A DNA stretch of 64,000 nt from Microcoleus sp. FACHB-61 (GTDB lineage: Bacteria; Cyanobacteriota; Cyanobacteriia; Cyanobacteriales; Microcoleaceae), in contig JACJNY010000042.1 of assembly GCA_014695295.1 (NCBI GenBank), positions 27,224 through 91,223 on the forward strand. Reading direction: 5' to 3'. Positions within the stretch are counted from its first letter, which is position 1. Each line of letters opens with the position of its first letter. Positions 40,927 to 50,564 of the stretch are shown piece after piece. A model generated the notes under the pieces. The model ran no database searches and had not been told where the DNA came from. It worked only from the letters and a program-made list of their open reading frames with translations. A program made the position numbers and the translations under genes.

Positions 40927-43900
40927 ATGACTAACTCGGACAAGGACACAAATCAACTCGCACCCCGCCCCCACCGCCGCTGGTGGCGTCTGCTGCTGCT
41001 TAGCGGTACGGGATTGGGCATTATCGCCTTGGTTGGGGCGGTGGTAGCTCAGGCGTGGGTGCGGGCAAATTTAGCTCCTTTGGTGGAAACTGAAGTCAGT
41101 CAGTTGCTGAAGCGGCCCGTGCAACTCGGACGTTTGGAAGGATTTTCTCTGACAAGTTTGCGGTTTGGCCGATCGACTTTACCTGCAACTCCTACCGATC
41201 CGGATTACGCTTCTACAGAAGCAGTTAAAGTAAAGTTTTCGGTTTTGCAACTGCTGTTCACCCGCACTCTCAAATTAGATATTACTTTAGTTCAAGCCAA
41301 CGCTTATATCGAACAGGATGCTAAAGGCCGCTGGGTTAATCTTCCAACTGCGGAGCGGAAATCTCCGGGTTTATTTAAAACTGAAGTTGAAGCATTTCGA
41401 GCTGAAAATGCCGCCGCAGTTTTGGTGCCGAGTCCCCCAGTCGGGCAGAAAACTTCGGCTCCTATTTCTGTAAATCTGAAAAATGGCAGTGTTCTATTTC
41501 GCGACCAAAATCAGCGCGTTCTCTACGAAGTAAACGGTCAGTTTACTAACAGCGATAATTTTATACTTAAAGCTGATTCTATGTTACCTGCAGCTCAAAC
41601 TAACCTGCAGTTGCAAGGTCAAAATTTGCCTTTGCCCGACCTCGCTCGCTTGCTAAGACTTTCCGGCATTTCTTTACAAAAAGGTCTTGCTAATGGCAAT
41701 TTGACCGTGCAAGTGCGAGAGAATAAAGTGTCGGGAATTACTGGTACGGCTAGTTTTGGAGGAGTGCAAGCGAGTATTGCTTCACTGAAACAAATTATAC
41801 AAAATAGCAGCGGTCAGTTGCGGTTTCAGGGAACTAATATTATTGTCGATAGTCTGGCGGCTAATTACGGTCTAATTCCGCTGAGAATAGCAGGAACAGT
41901 TGCAACTGGAACTAATTTTAATTTGGAGAACGCTAGCTTCAATCTGATAACTAGCGTGCAACCAGTGGCTTTTGCAAGTGTTGTCAGTGCGGTGGAGACA
42001 GAGTTAGGACAGAAAGTAGTATTGCCGGTTGCTTTTGCGGGGGAGGTGAAGGCGGATGTCAAGCTAACTGGAACCGTCGATCTGCCGGTGCTCACAGGTG
42101 CGATCGCCTCGACAAAACCCGCTACGGTCGATCGACTGCAATTAAACAATATTAGCACTAATTTCAAATTGGAACGCGGGAGAATGGCTCAAACCCCAAC
42201 TCCAAATTCTAAATCTTCTATTCGCCCTTTTTCCTCTTTAGCTTTGACTTTGAGCGAGATTTTGGTAGTGCCGGCGGCGGGGGGTAAACTTGGCGGCCAA
42301 GGTCAAGTTGATATTGCTTTAAAAAATAAGAATTCGCCATCGGGTTTGGTGTTTGACTTGCAAGCTGAAAACTTGCCCGCAGATAATCTCGCCCAAATTT
42401 ACGCTCTCCAGATTCCTCCTACTGTTACAATTGGCAGTGTCTCCGCAAAAGCTCAAATTTTCGGCCCGTTAGACAACATTCAAGCTAGAGTTCAATGGCA
42501 AGCACCGCAAGGGACTTTCCCCGCTGCGGGCGAAATTCGAGCCGGAGGAAATTCGGCGGATTTGCAAAATACTGTTGTGAAAATTGGCAATGCTTCTGTT
42601 AACGTGGATGCTGCGCTAAAAGACCGTCTGTGGGAAGCTTTGATCGAGGGCGATCGCGTCGCCCTCAACAGTTTGCAGCAAGTCCTGCCAGACCTTAATT
42701 TGCCTCCTGAACTAGCGGGTTTGTTCAGCGGAACCGTCGAAGCAGCAGGAACTCTGGACGATTTGAGTTTAAATGCGATCGCTGCTACGGGCCAAGGAAC
42801 GCTGAATATTGCTGACAGTATTGTTGATGTTAATGGCGAACTAGAATCTGGTCGCTGGCAAGTTTTTGGCAACACTGAAAAAGTTGCAGTCAATCAATTG
42901 ATTGATATTGGCTTGCCGTTATTAACACGGGGAAACCCCGCCAATCGGGAGAATCTAGAAGCTAAAATCCAAAATCTTAAAACGTTAAACGGACAGCTAG
43001 CCGGGAAATTTCAAGCTGCGGGAAATGTTGACGATTTGACTGCTGGCGGAATCAATTTTAGTAGCAACGGTAGGCTCAATTTTGCCGACAGCAATGTAAA
43101 TTTAAACGGAGAATTGGTAGCGGGAAACTGGCAAGCAACAGCAGAAACAGATCGCACTTCCATCAGCCGCTTGGTAGATTTGACACTGCCGATTTTAGAT
43201 GCGGCTTCAGCATTCAATCCCGAAAATCAGCAATCAGCCAATCTCAACAATCTAAAATCCAAAATCCAAAATCTCAAATCGATTGACGGACTGCTATCGA
43301 GTCAATTTACAGCATCGGGAAGTCTTGACAATTTGACTGCTAGCAGCATCAATGCCAGCGGCAGCGGCAGACTCAATCTGGCCGGTAGTGATGTTAATTT
43401 AAAAGGAGAATTGGTAGCCGGAAACTGGCAAGCAACAGCAGAAACCGATCGCACTTCCATCAGGGGCTTAGGAGATTTAGGATTGCCGCTGTTAGATGTT
43501 GGCTTAGCTTTCGCTGCTGACAATCCCCAAACAGTCGCCAATATCAACAATCTAAAATCCAAAATCCAAAATCTCCAATCGCTTGACGGACAAATATCCA
43601 ATCAAATTCAAGCCAGCGGCAGTCTTGATAATTCAACCGCCGCTGAGATAGGCGTCAGCAGCAACGGCCTACTCAATATAGGGGACGGTACTCTTGCTTT
43701 TAGAGGTAAATTAGAAGACAGACGCTGGCAAGCTTTCGCCGATGCCGATCGAGTTATTCTCAGTCGCTTAGAACAAACAATCCGCAATACCCAACTGGTG
43801 ACCCTGACGGCGACTTTGCCTAAAGGATTTGACGGCAGAGTTAACGGCAAATTCCAAGCAGCGGGCAGTTTGGATAGCTTGACAGCCAAGGGAATTAGTG

Positions 43901-46900
43901 GTAGCGGAGAAGGACGGATTGTGGTCGATCGACTCGGGGCGATCGATACTACGGCCAAATTAGAAAATGGCAACTTGCAAGCATTGCTGGAAACGAACGG
44001 AATTGCCGTCAGTAATTTAGAACAAACCCTCAAACAAACAGGTTTGCTGACAGCGGATTTACCGCCAGAAATTAACGGAACCCTCGACGGCCAAGTCCGC
44101 ATTTTGGGAACAGTAGATAATCTAACCGCCAACGGCATCACCGCCAACGGCGACGGACAAATTCGACTCGCCAACGGCGGAGGAATTGTCAATGCTAAAG
44201 GCCGCGCCGAATCTGGGAATTGGCGCGCGTCAATCGAGGGCGAGCAAATTGCTCTAAGTCGCTTCCAGCAAGCCTTTGAGTCGCAGCGACAAAGCTTGCA
44301 AGCCCAAGGTGTAGTCTCTGGTGCCCAAAATCTCCCCCAGCTTGGAGGACTGTTTAACGGCAATATCAATTTATCCGGGCTGATAGGGGCGGGCACGGGG
44401 GCACCGCCCCTACAAAATGTTCGCGCCGGCGGCAGTTTCCGCATCTCGGAATTGCCGTTTTTGAACCAACCTTTTGAGGCAGTATTTAATTGGGACGGCA
44501 AACGGGTAGAAATTGAGAACGCCACAACTCCCGGTTTGACAGCAAACGGCTTTGTTAACGTCGAACTCGAAGGTCAAGGAGGGCCCTCAATTTCCAACTT
44601 AGATTTGGATGTCAAACTGGCCAACTTTAACCTGCAAGCCTTACCAGCAGAAAAGTTAGGATTTTTGTCTACAATTGCCGACAAAAATTCCTCACAGCAA
44701 AACCCACCCCTGCGCGGCAATGTCGATTTTACCGGCAGCCTCACGGGAACCCCCGCCGAACTCAGCTTAGTTGGCGACGTGGAAGTGCGGGATTTAGCAG
44801 TAAATCAAGTCGCTTTTGACCCGGTACTGGCGGGGAGTGTGAATGCGGATGCTGGCCAAAGTGTAGATTTGCGTTTGGCCGGTCGCCAAGACAAAATTGA
44901 AGTAGCTTTAAATCAATCTTTTCTGCCGACATCTTTCTTAGTTCAACGCGGGGAATCTGTGGCTAGCGGCCAAACTCAGGGAGAAACTTTGCGAGTTAAT
45001 TTAAGCGATTTTCCCCTGGCTGCTTTGAATCTATCACCGGGGAAAGAGGCAGGTTTGGGGCCGATAACCGGTACGGTTTCGGGACAAGTGAATGTGCCCG
45101 GTTGGAAGATGCCGTTAAATCCGGCGACTTTGCAAGCAAGCGGACAAATTGCGATCGCCCAACCGGCGATCGGCTACATTAAAGGTGACAGTTTCCAAGC
45201 CGAATTCAGCTACGCTAACGGCAGCGCCACTCTCACAAACGGACTTTTCCGCCAAGGCAGCGGTCAATACTTAATTTCCGGCAATGTTAAAACAGGCGCC
45301 AACCCGCAATTTGAAGGGAAAGTTAACGTACAGCAAGGCAATTTGCAACAGGTTTTAGCCGCTTTGCAATATTTCAATTTAGGCGACTTGGCTAGAGGCT
45401 TAAAACCTCCGGTTTACGCTAGCGCCGCCGACGTGCAAACTGTAGCAGTGGGACAACCAGAAGCCCCGCTAATCGAACAGTTGCGCCGCTTGGCAGAAAT
45501 TGAAATACTTTTGCAACAGCAGCAGCAGGCCGTGGAATCATCAGAAAAATTGCCTCCCTTATCCCAATTGCAAGGCACTTTTGGCGCGGAAATTGCTGTC
45601 GCCGGTTCTTTGCAAACAGGTGTGCAAGCTCAATTTAACGTGAAAGGCGATAACTGGCAGTGGGGAGAATATGTGGCTGAAAAGTTCAGCCTTGAAGGCA
45701 GTTTTCAGGACGGGATTTTAACTGTTTTGCCTTTGGAAATTCGATCGGGAGAAAGTGCGATCGGCTTTTCGGGACAACTCGGACAAAAAGCTCAATCCGG
45801 GCAGTTGCGCGTAGAAAATGTGCCGGTGGAAGAGTTGGCAGAACTGGTGGAATTGCCTTTTGTAGATGTCACGGGAAATTTGAATTTGCGGGCGAATTTG
45901 GCCGGCAGTTTGGAAAACCCGCAAGCCACCGGGGAATTGAGTTTGGTTGAAGGTACGCTAAACGGAGAACCGATTAAACAAGCCGACGGCAGTTTCAGTT
46001 ACAGCAACGCCCGCCTGAATTTTGGCGGCAGCGCTTTGGTAACTCAAACTGAACCGATAGAGGTGCAGGGAAGTTTGCCTTTTGAGTTGCCGTTTGCAGC
46101 GGTGAAGGCCGACAGCGATCAAATCGATTTGAGGGCGAATTTGCAAAATGAAGGTTTAGCAATTATTAATGTATTGACTCCGCAAGTTGCGTGGGTCAGC
46201 GGCCAGGGACAGGTGCAAATTCGCGTGGGAGGAACGCTGCAAGATCCTGTAGCGCAAGGAATTGCGAATTTTGAAAATGCAACCGTCCGGGCGAACGCCT
46301 TCCCAGAACCGCTGACAGGGCTGACTGGGACGGTGCGCTTTGAGGGCGATCGTATTCGGGTAGAAGGAATTCGGGGACAGTTGAGTCAGGGAGAAGTTGT
46401 TGCCGCTGGCGTGATTCCGCTGTCTGTGCCTTTTGCTGAGGGCGATGTCGATGCGGCTAATCCTTTGGCTGTGAATCTCGACAAGTTAGCACTGAATCTC
46501 AGAGGATTGTACCGCGGCGGCGTAGTCGGTCAAGTGCAAGCAAGAGGTACGGCAAGGCGCCCGCAGTTGAGCGGTAATATTGAACTGTACAACGGCGAAG
46601 TATTTCTCCGGAGTCCCGGCGGCGGCACAACTGAGTTAGCTTCTTCCTCTTCTGCTTCTGATTCTCCTTCGACATCTTCCCCTTCCCCTGCGACTGAGGT
46701 TTCTGCTTCCCCTACGACTGAGGTTTCTCCTTCTCCTGCAACTCCGACTTCCCCTCCGTTTGAAGTTGGAGTGAACGATTTGCGGCTGAATTTGGGCCGG
46801 GGAATTCGGGTAACGAGTGCGCCGATATTGAGTTTTCAGGCCACTGGGGGCTTGACGGTGAATGGAACTTTAGATGACCTTCGCCCTGTCGGTACGATTC

Positions 46901-47610
46901 GGTTGACTTCCGGATCGGTGAATTTGTTTACGACAGAGTTTAGACTCGATCGAGGATACGCGCAGACTGCTACTTTTGTACCAGGACAAGGACTCGATCC
47001 GACGCTGGATGTGAGATTAGCAACTTCGGTGCAGGAAGTAACGCGGTTCCGCACTCCCGGCACATCTGTAGCCTCTGAAATAACAGACGAACCGACAAGT
47101 TTCGGCAATGTGCGGAGTGTCCGAATTCAAGCGTTAGTGCAGGGAAGAGCTTCTCAGTTGGCGGAAAGTCTGGAGTTGAGGAGTTCTCCGAGTCGATCGG
47201 AAACAGAGATTGTAGCGCTGTTGGGCGGCAGTTTCGTGCAGACTTTGGGACAGGGAGACAGTACGCTGGCGATCGCAAATTTAGCCGGTGCGGGTTTATT
47301 GAACAACCTTCAATCTGCGGTTACCAACGCCACAGGATTGAGCGAATTTCGCTTATTTCCCACTCGGATTAGAGGGAACGAAGTACAAACTGCTAGTTCC
47401 AGTTCTGGTGCGGGTTCTCTCGGTTTAGGTTTAGAAGTTGGCTTTGACATCACGCGCAATATTTCAGCATCAATCATTCGAGTTTTGTCAGCAAATCAAC
47501 CGACTGAATTTACTGTGCGCTATCGATTGAGCGATAAAATTTTACTCAGGGGATCGAGTAATTTTCAAGGAGACAATCGCGTCACTGCTGAATATGAATT
47601 GAGGTTTTAG
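40927..47610 (+). CDS. tamB: TamB/Tic236-like translocation and assembly module protein
   Basis: The 2227-residue protein begins with a basic N-terminus and one transmembrane helix (WRLLLLSGTGLGIIALVGAVVAQAWV, about 20-45). It continues as a very long beta-rich taco-like domain and ends with the TamB (DUF490) C-terminal domain from about 1930 on (FEVGVNDLRLNLGRGIRVTSAPILSF; GSVNLFTTEFRLDRGYAQ; EIVALLGGSFVQTL; SASIIRVLSANQPTEFTVRYRLSDKILLRGSSN). It should span the periplasm and move lipids or outer-membrane proteins between the membranes. Residues about 680-940 hold a roughly 99-residue internal repeat, present at least twice. Heptad repeats and a hairpin element are embedded in frame (see Part 2). 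A Ser/Pro/Thr-rich stretch lies at about 1900-1940. Confidence 0.93.
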   Translation: MTNSDKDTNQLAPRPHRRWWRLLLLSGTGLGIIALVGAVVAQAWVRANLAPLVETEVSQLLKRPVQLGRLEGFSLTSLRFGRSTLPATPTDPDYASTEAVKVKFSVLQLLFTRTLKLDITLVQANAYIEQDAKGRWVNLPTAERKSPGLFKTEVEAFRAENAAAVLVPSPPVGQKTSAPISVNLKNGSVLFRDQNQRVLYEVNGQFTNSDNFILKADSMLPAAQTNLQLQGQNLPLPDLARLLRLSGISLQKGLANGNLTVQVRENKVSGITGTASFGGVQASIASLKQIIQNSSGQLRFQGTNIIVDSLAANYGLIPLRIAGTVATGTNFNLENASFNLITSVQPVAFASVVSAVETELGQKVVLPVAFAGEVKADVKLTGTVDLPVLTGAIASTKPATVDRLQLNNISTNFKLERGRMAQTPTPNSKSSIRPFSSLALTLSEILVVPAAGGKLGGQGQVDIALKNKNSPSGLVFDLQAENLPADNLAQIYALQIPPTVTIGSVSAKAQIFGPLDNIQARVQWQAPQGTFPAAGEIRAGGNSADLQNTVVKIGNASVNVDAALKDRLWEALIEGDRVALNSLQQVLPDLNLPPELAGLFSGTVEAAGTLDDLSLNAIAATGQGTLNIADSIVDVNGELESGRWQVFGNTEKVAVNQLIDIGLPLLTRGNPANRENLEAKIQNLKTLNGQLAGKFQAAGNVDDLTAGGINFSSNGRLNFADSNVNLNGELVAGNWQATAETDRTSISRLVDLTLPILDAASAFNPENQQSANLNNLKSKIQNLKSIDGLLSSQFTASGSLDNLTASSINASGSGRLNLAGSDVNLKGELVAGNWQATAETDRTSIRGLGDLGLPLLDVGLAFAADNPQTVANINNLKSKIQNLQSLDGQISNQIQASGSLDNSTAAEIGVSSNGLLNIGDGTLAFRGKLEDRRWQAFADADRVILSRLEQTIRNTQLVTLTATLPKGFDGRVNGKFQAAGSLDSLTAKGISGSGEGRIVVDRLGAIDTTAKLENGNLQALLETNGIAVSNLEQTLKQTGLLTADLPPEINGTLDGQVRILGTVDNLTANGITANGDGQIRLANGGGIVNAKGRAESGNWRASIEGEQIALSRFQQAFESQRQSLQAQGVVSGAQNLPQLGGLFNGNINLSGLIGAGTGAPPLQNVRAGGSFRISELPFLNQPFEAVFNWDGKRVEIENATTPGLTANGFVNVELEGQGGPSISNLDLDVKLANFNLQALPAEKLGFLSTIADKNSSQQNPPLRGNVDFTGSLTGTPAELSLVGDVEVRDLAVNQVAFDPVLAGSVNADAGQSVDLRLAGRQDKIEVALNQSFLPTSFLVQRGESVASGQTQGETLRVNLSDFPLAALNLSPGKEAGLGPITGTVSGQVNVPGWKMPLNPATLQASGQIAIAQPAIGYIKGDSFQAEFSYANGSATLTNGLFRQGSGQYLISGNVKTGANPQFEGKVNVQQGNLQQVLAALQYFNLGDLARGLKPPVYASAADVQTVAVGQPEAPLIEQLRRLAEIEILLQQQQQAVESSEKLPPLSQLQGTFGAEIAVAGSLQTGVQAQFNVKGDNWQWGEYVAEKFSLEGSFQDGILTVLPLEIRSGESAIGFSGQLGQKAQSGQLRVENVPVEELAELVELPFVDVTGNLNLRANLAGSLENPQATGELSLVEGTLNGEPIKQADGSFSYSNARLNFGGSALVTQTEPIEVQGSLPFELPFAAVKADSDQIDLRANLQNEGLAIINVLTPQVAWVSGQGQVQIRVGGTLQDPVAQGIANFENATVRANAFPEPLTGLTGTVRFEGDRIRVEGIRGQLSQGEVVAAGVIPLSVPFAEGDVDAANPLAVNLDKLALNLRGLYRGGVVGQVQARGTARRPQLSGNIELYNGEVFLRSPGGGTTELASSSSASDSPSTSSPSPATEVSASPTTEVSPSPATPTSPPFEVGVNDLRLNLGRGIRVTSAPILSFQATGGLTVNGTLDDLRPVGTIRLTSGSVNLFTTEFRLDRGYAQTATFVPGQGLDPTLDVRLATSVQEVTRFRTPGTSVASEITDEPTSFGNVRSVRIQALVQGRASQLAESLELRSSPSRSETEIVALLGGSFVQTLGQGDSTLAIANLAGAGLLNNLQSAVTNATGLSEFRLFPTRIRGNEVQTASSSSGAGSLGLGLEVGFDITRNISASIIRVLSANQPTEFTVRYRLSDKILLRGSSNFQGDNRVTAEYELRF
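42962..42982. repeat. In-frame heptads inside tamB, site 1
   Basis: CTAAAAT-CCAAAAT-CTTAAAA, three near-copies of the intergenic 7-mer, encoding AKIQNLK. Confidence 0.7.
43245..43279. repeat. In-frame heptads inside tamB, site 2
   Basis: CAACAAT, CTAAAAT, CCAAAAT, CCAAAAT, CTCAAAT in phase, encoding NNLKSKIQNLKS. Confidence 0.75.
43545..43579. repeat. In-frame heptads inside tamB, site 3
   Basis: CAACAAT, CTAAAAT, CCAAAAT, CCAAAAT, CTCCAAT, encoding NNLKSKIQNLQS, exactly 300 bp after site 2. Confidence 0.75.
44384..44412. repeat. GC-rich hairpin element inside tamB
   Basis: Perfect 9-bp arms TAGGGGCGG (44384-44392) and CCGCCCCTA (44404-44412) with an 11-base loop, read through in frame as LIGAGTGAPPLQ. 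It looks like a dispersed intergenic palindrome that has entered the coding sequence. Confidence 0.6.
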
Positions 47611-47666
47611 TTAGCAAAAAATACAGTCTAAAAAAAGCTGAATATCCTCAATCAGGAGCCGAAAAA

Positions 47667-48896
47667 GTGAAAAGGAGAGAAGCACTCAAATTGGTAACAG
47701 TAAGCATGAGTTCTTTAATAGGGACAATATATTACTCGGGAGAGCAATATATGCTTGGAAGTACGGCCAAAAATCATTATGACTGGATATTACTATACTG
47801 GATGCCCTATGACAATAATCTCTCAATATTTGGACAACCAATTATTCAAATGCTAAGTAAAGGTGTAAAAAATGACAAGGTTTTGGTAGTCGTACAATCA
47901 GACTTTAGTGGAGCAGCACAAGTTTCTCGAAGCATCATTAGCCAAGGTAAAGTGGATAGGCAATACTTAGAAACAGCAAATAGTAGTAGTTCAGAAGTCT
48001 TGAGTGAGTATCTGACTTGGGCACAATCTCAATTTCAAGCCAAACGCTGGGCTATTGTGTTTTTAGGTCATAGTGGAACGCTTATGGAAATCAGCCCCGA
48101 CGAACATCCCACGTCCCCTTCAACTTCAGAAATTAGATGGATGAATCTTCAAAAAATAAATCAAGTTATCTTTAATTTTAACCAATCTGTAAAGGGAAAT
48201 CTAGAATTATTATTTTTCCAAGATTGTAATAAAGGAAATATTGAAGTACACCATACCTTCCAAAATACTGCTAAGTATACGCTTTCATCTCAACTCCAAC
48301 TTGGAGTGCCAAATTACTATTATGAGCAATTGTTAAGTGATTTGAGCGATTATCCAGACATTGATGGTTCTCAGCTAGCTAAAAAGATTATGGATTATGA
48401 ACCACCTAATATGTACCATAGTTTGACATTAACTAACAATCATTATTTTCGCTATTTGCCAGAAAAAATTAATGTTGTAATTGATTCTATTTTGCAAGCA
48501 GACATTGCGCCTGTAAAAGTTTTTATATCCTCAATTTTAGCGTCTGGAGTCAATTTTTCCAATAACAATACTGTAGTAATTTACCATAACTTTGGAGAAA
48601 CCTTTGTTGATTTCGCAAACTTTTTACAAAAACTTACCCAATTATCAGGTGCAAGTCCGTCAGCTTGTAACGATTTATTGTTATTTTTAAATAATTTTCT
48701 TATTCAGAGAGTGCAACAGAATGGTGAATTACTGGACTCAAGAATTAGGCATAAGTATAAAAACTTATCAGGCTTAGGTTTATTTTTACCTAGAAATCGG
48801 CAGAAACTGGAAAAGTATTTGTATTTATCGGTTTATTCAGACTTAAAGCTTGTAGAGCTTTTTGAGGCTGTTGTATTCGAGACAAAAAAGAACTAA
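47667..48896 (+). CDS. Clostripain-like (C11 family) cysteine protease
   Basis: The start is GTG 47667, with an AGGAG site 9 bases upstream. The 409-residue protein opens with KRREALKLVTVSMSSLIGTIYY, a Tat-like or signal-anchor segment. Clostripain-family landmarks are the His motif WAIVFLGHSGTL (His135) and the Cys motif LLFFQDCNKGNIEV (Cys187), which align with the usual LWDHGxG and DACLMG boxes. The third part is helical and unlike any known domain. It follows tamB by 56 bases on the same strand. C11 enzymes are often self-activating and cut after Arg/Lys; the target here is unknown. Confidence 0.78.
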   Translation: MKRREALKLVTVSMSSLIGTIYYSGEQYMLGSTAKNHYDWILLYWMPYDNNLSIFGQPIIQMLSKGVKNDKVLVVVQSDFSGAAQVSRSIISQGKVDRQYLETANSSSSEVLSEYLTWAQSQFQAKRWAIVFLGHSGTLMEISPDEHPTSPSTSEIRWMNLQKINQVIFNFNQSVKGNLELLFFQDCNKGNIEVHHTFQNTAKYTLSSQLQLGVPNYYYEQLLSDLSDYPDIDGSQLAKKIMDYEPPNMYHSLTLTNNHYFRYLPEKINVVIDSILQADIAPVKVFISSILASGVNFSNNNTVVIYHNFGETFVDFANFLQKLTQLSGASPSACNDLLLFLNNFLIQRVQQNGELLDSRIRHKYKNLSGLGLFLPRNRQKLEKYLYLSVYSDLKLVELFEAVVFETKKN

Positions 48897-48910
48897 AGGT
48901 ATTGGGGAGA

Positions 48911-48952
48911 TTTTACTTTCCAGACTTCACAGAAGCAGTCTGGGAAGTAAAA
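48911..48952 (+). terminator. Hairpin terminator after the C11 protease gene
   Basis: Arms TTTTACTTTCCAGACT and AGTCTGGGAAGTAAAA pair over 16 bp with a single G-T, with a 10-base loop. Confidence 0.7.
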
Positions 48953-48992
48953 CAACAGCCAGCATTTGCTCCCAATTCCCACTTCCCAATGC

Positions 48993-48998
48993 TATAAT
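48993..48998 (+). promoter_or_regulatory. Possible -10 box (TATAAT)
   Basis: TATAAT 63 bases before the ATG at 49062; no clear -35. Confidence 0.35.
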
Positions 48999-49061
48999 AT
49001 AAATAGCAGAATTAAAGCCCTGCTGTTAACCCCGCGCACAAGGTTATAGGAGTTAAGTCAG

Positions 49062-49427
49062 ATGGCAAACAAACTCCAAGTCAATACACAGTCGATCGGC
49101 TACAGCGACTTTTACTGGAACCGCTTTAGTCCGAGAGTTGCGACTATCAGCAGTGTCCGCAACGCCAATCACTGGGACGGCGGATTTATCACCTATATTG
49201 CATTTCCCACAAAAGTAGAAGCTACAGCAGCAATGAAATATTTGCTCTTGAATCAAAAAGCTGCTGATGTCGATATGCGGAAAGCCAAGCGAATGAAAGC
49301 AAAAGGCATTCGGTGGGAACTCAAAATTCGGGGTTTAGCTTTTAATGAAGTGCTGAAGCTTGCGACGATGGACATAGCTGGAAAGCTAGTTATGTCACCT
49401 GCAACTACTACTGAAGCCACAGGCTGA
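49062..49427 (+). CDS. Conserved-looking small protein, unknown function
   Basis: The 121-residue, basic protein (many Lys/Arg in VDMRKAKRMKAKGIRWELKIRG) has the aromatic-rich N-terminus GYSDFYWNRFSPRVATISSVRNANHWDGGFITYIAFPTK. It has no signal peptide or membrane helix. The ATG is preceded by ATAGGAG, a good ribosome site, and a TATAAT lies at 48993. I do not recognise the family. The mix of Arg/Lys and Trp could suit a nucleic-acid-binding protein, but nothing shows this. Confidence 0.7.
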   Translation: MANKLQVNTQSIGYSDFYWNRFSPRVATISSVRNANHWDGGFITYIAFPTKVEATAAMKYLLLNQKAADVDMRKAKRMKAKGIRWELKIRGLAFNEVLKLATMDIAGKLVMSPATTTEATG

Positions 49428-49569
49428 TAAAAGCATTCAGATAATAGGTTGGGTGGAGACAACAAAACCCAACCCTGCCCATATTTGTCAATATCCATCT
49501 TCCTCTCTTTTCTCCTCCTCTGTGTCCTCAGCGCCCTCTGCGGTTCATAAAAAAATTCCTATAAAATAT

Positions 49570-50493
49570 ATGCGCTTCATCAGTCCCAAAACAGATTTTG
49601 CATTCAAAAAAATATTCGCTTCTTCCGAACATCCAGAAATTCTCATCAGCTTCCTAAATGCAATGCTGTATAACGGAGAACCAACCATCCAAGAATTAGA
49701 AATAATTGACCCTTATTCAGCAGGAAGCGTTACAGGATTGAAAGACACTTACCTGGATGTCAAAGCCAAGATTACCGGTAACAAAACCGTGATTGTGGAA
49801 ATGCAGGTACTCAACGTCGCCGCCTTTGAAAAACGGGTAGTGTACAATGCAGCCAAAACCTATTCTACTCAGCTCAAAGCCGGAGAAGGTTATTTAAAGT
49901 TAAATCCAGTCATTGCTTTAACCATCACCGACTTTATCTTATTTGAAAACACCGAAAAACTAATCTCTAACTTTGAATTCACAGAAACAGAAGAGAAATT
50001 CGTCTATCCCAACTGCGAGTTAAAATTAGTGTTTGTCGAGTTACCGAAATTTAAAAAAGAATTGAATGAACTCGAAAATCTGCCGGAAAAATGGATCTAC
50101 TTTATGAAAAACGCGCCCTCTTTGGAAGCAGTACCAGATACATTGGGGTCTGTTGAAGAGATTAATACCGCGCTGGAAATTGCCAACAGAGCAAATTTGA
50201 CACTAGACGAATTGAATGATGTAGACAAACGAGAAATGTTTATTCAAGACCAAATTGGGTCTGTGATGAAAGGGATAGAAATTGGTCTACAACAGGGAAT
50301 CGAAAGGGGTAAAATTGAGGGGGAAATAGGATTAATTATGCGTCAGATAGTGCGGCGGGTGGGTGAGGTTACACAGGAAGTTCAAACTCGCATCCAGGGG
50401 TTATCTGCGGAACAGTTAGATGATTTGGGAGAAGCTTTGTTGGATTTTAGGAGTAAAGAGGATTTGATCGCGTGGTTGGAGTCGGCGGGATGA
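49570..50493 (+). CDS. Rpn family recombination-promoting nuclease / PD-(D/E)XK transposase-like protein
   Basis: ATG 49570 (MRFISPKTDFAFKKIFASSEHPEILISFLNAML) is chosen; the longer open frame has a non-conserved N-terminus. The 307 residues match the Rpn/YhgA-like family: LDVKAKITGNKTVIVEMQV (the D-x-E-x-Q catalytic strand), FEKRVVYNAAKTYSTQLKAGEGY, ITDFILF and a helical C-terminal part (EIGLQQGIERGKIEGEIGLIMRQ) typical of the cyanobacterial branch. These nucleases stimulate recombination and are probably mobile-element derived. Confidence 0.88.
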   Translation: MRFISPKTDFAFKKIFASSEHPEILISFLNAMLYNGEPTIQELEIIDPYSAGSVTGLKDTYLDVKAKITGNKTVIVEMQVLNVAAFEKRVVYNAAKTYSTQLKAGEGYLKLNPVIALTITDFILFENTEKLISNFEFTETEEKFVYPNCELKLVFVELPKFKKELNELENLPEKWIYFMKNAPSLEAVPDTLGSVEEINTALEIANRANLTLDELNDVDKREMFIQDQIGSVMKGIEIGLQQGIERGKIEGEIGLIMRQIVRRVGEVTQEVQTRIQGLSAEQLDDLGEALLDFRSKEDLIAWLESAG

Positions 50494-50564
50494 ACTGATG
50501 AGTTAAAAAGAGAGTCGGGGATTTTTAACGCGGATTTAGTAAAATTCCCAATCTCTGCATTCAT

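Noticed and set aside
41865..47278. Long minus-strand ORFs opposite tamB, one of 305 residues
   Set aside because: They are shadows of the GC-rich tamB frame: low-complexity Ser/Pro/Leu/Arg composition and no domain-like pattern, while the plus frame is continuous for 2227 residues.
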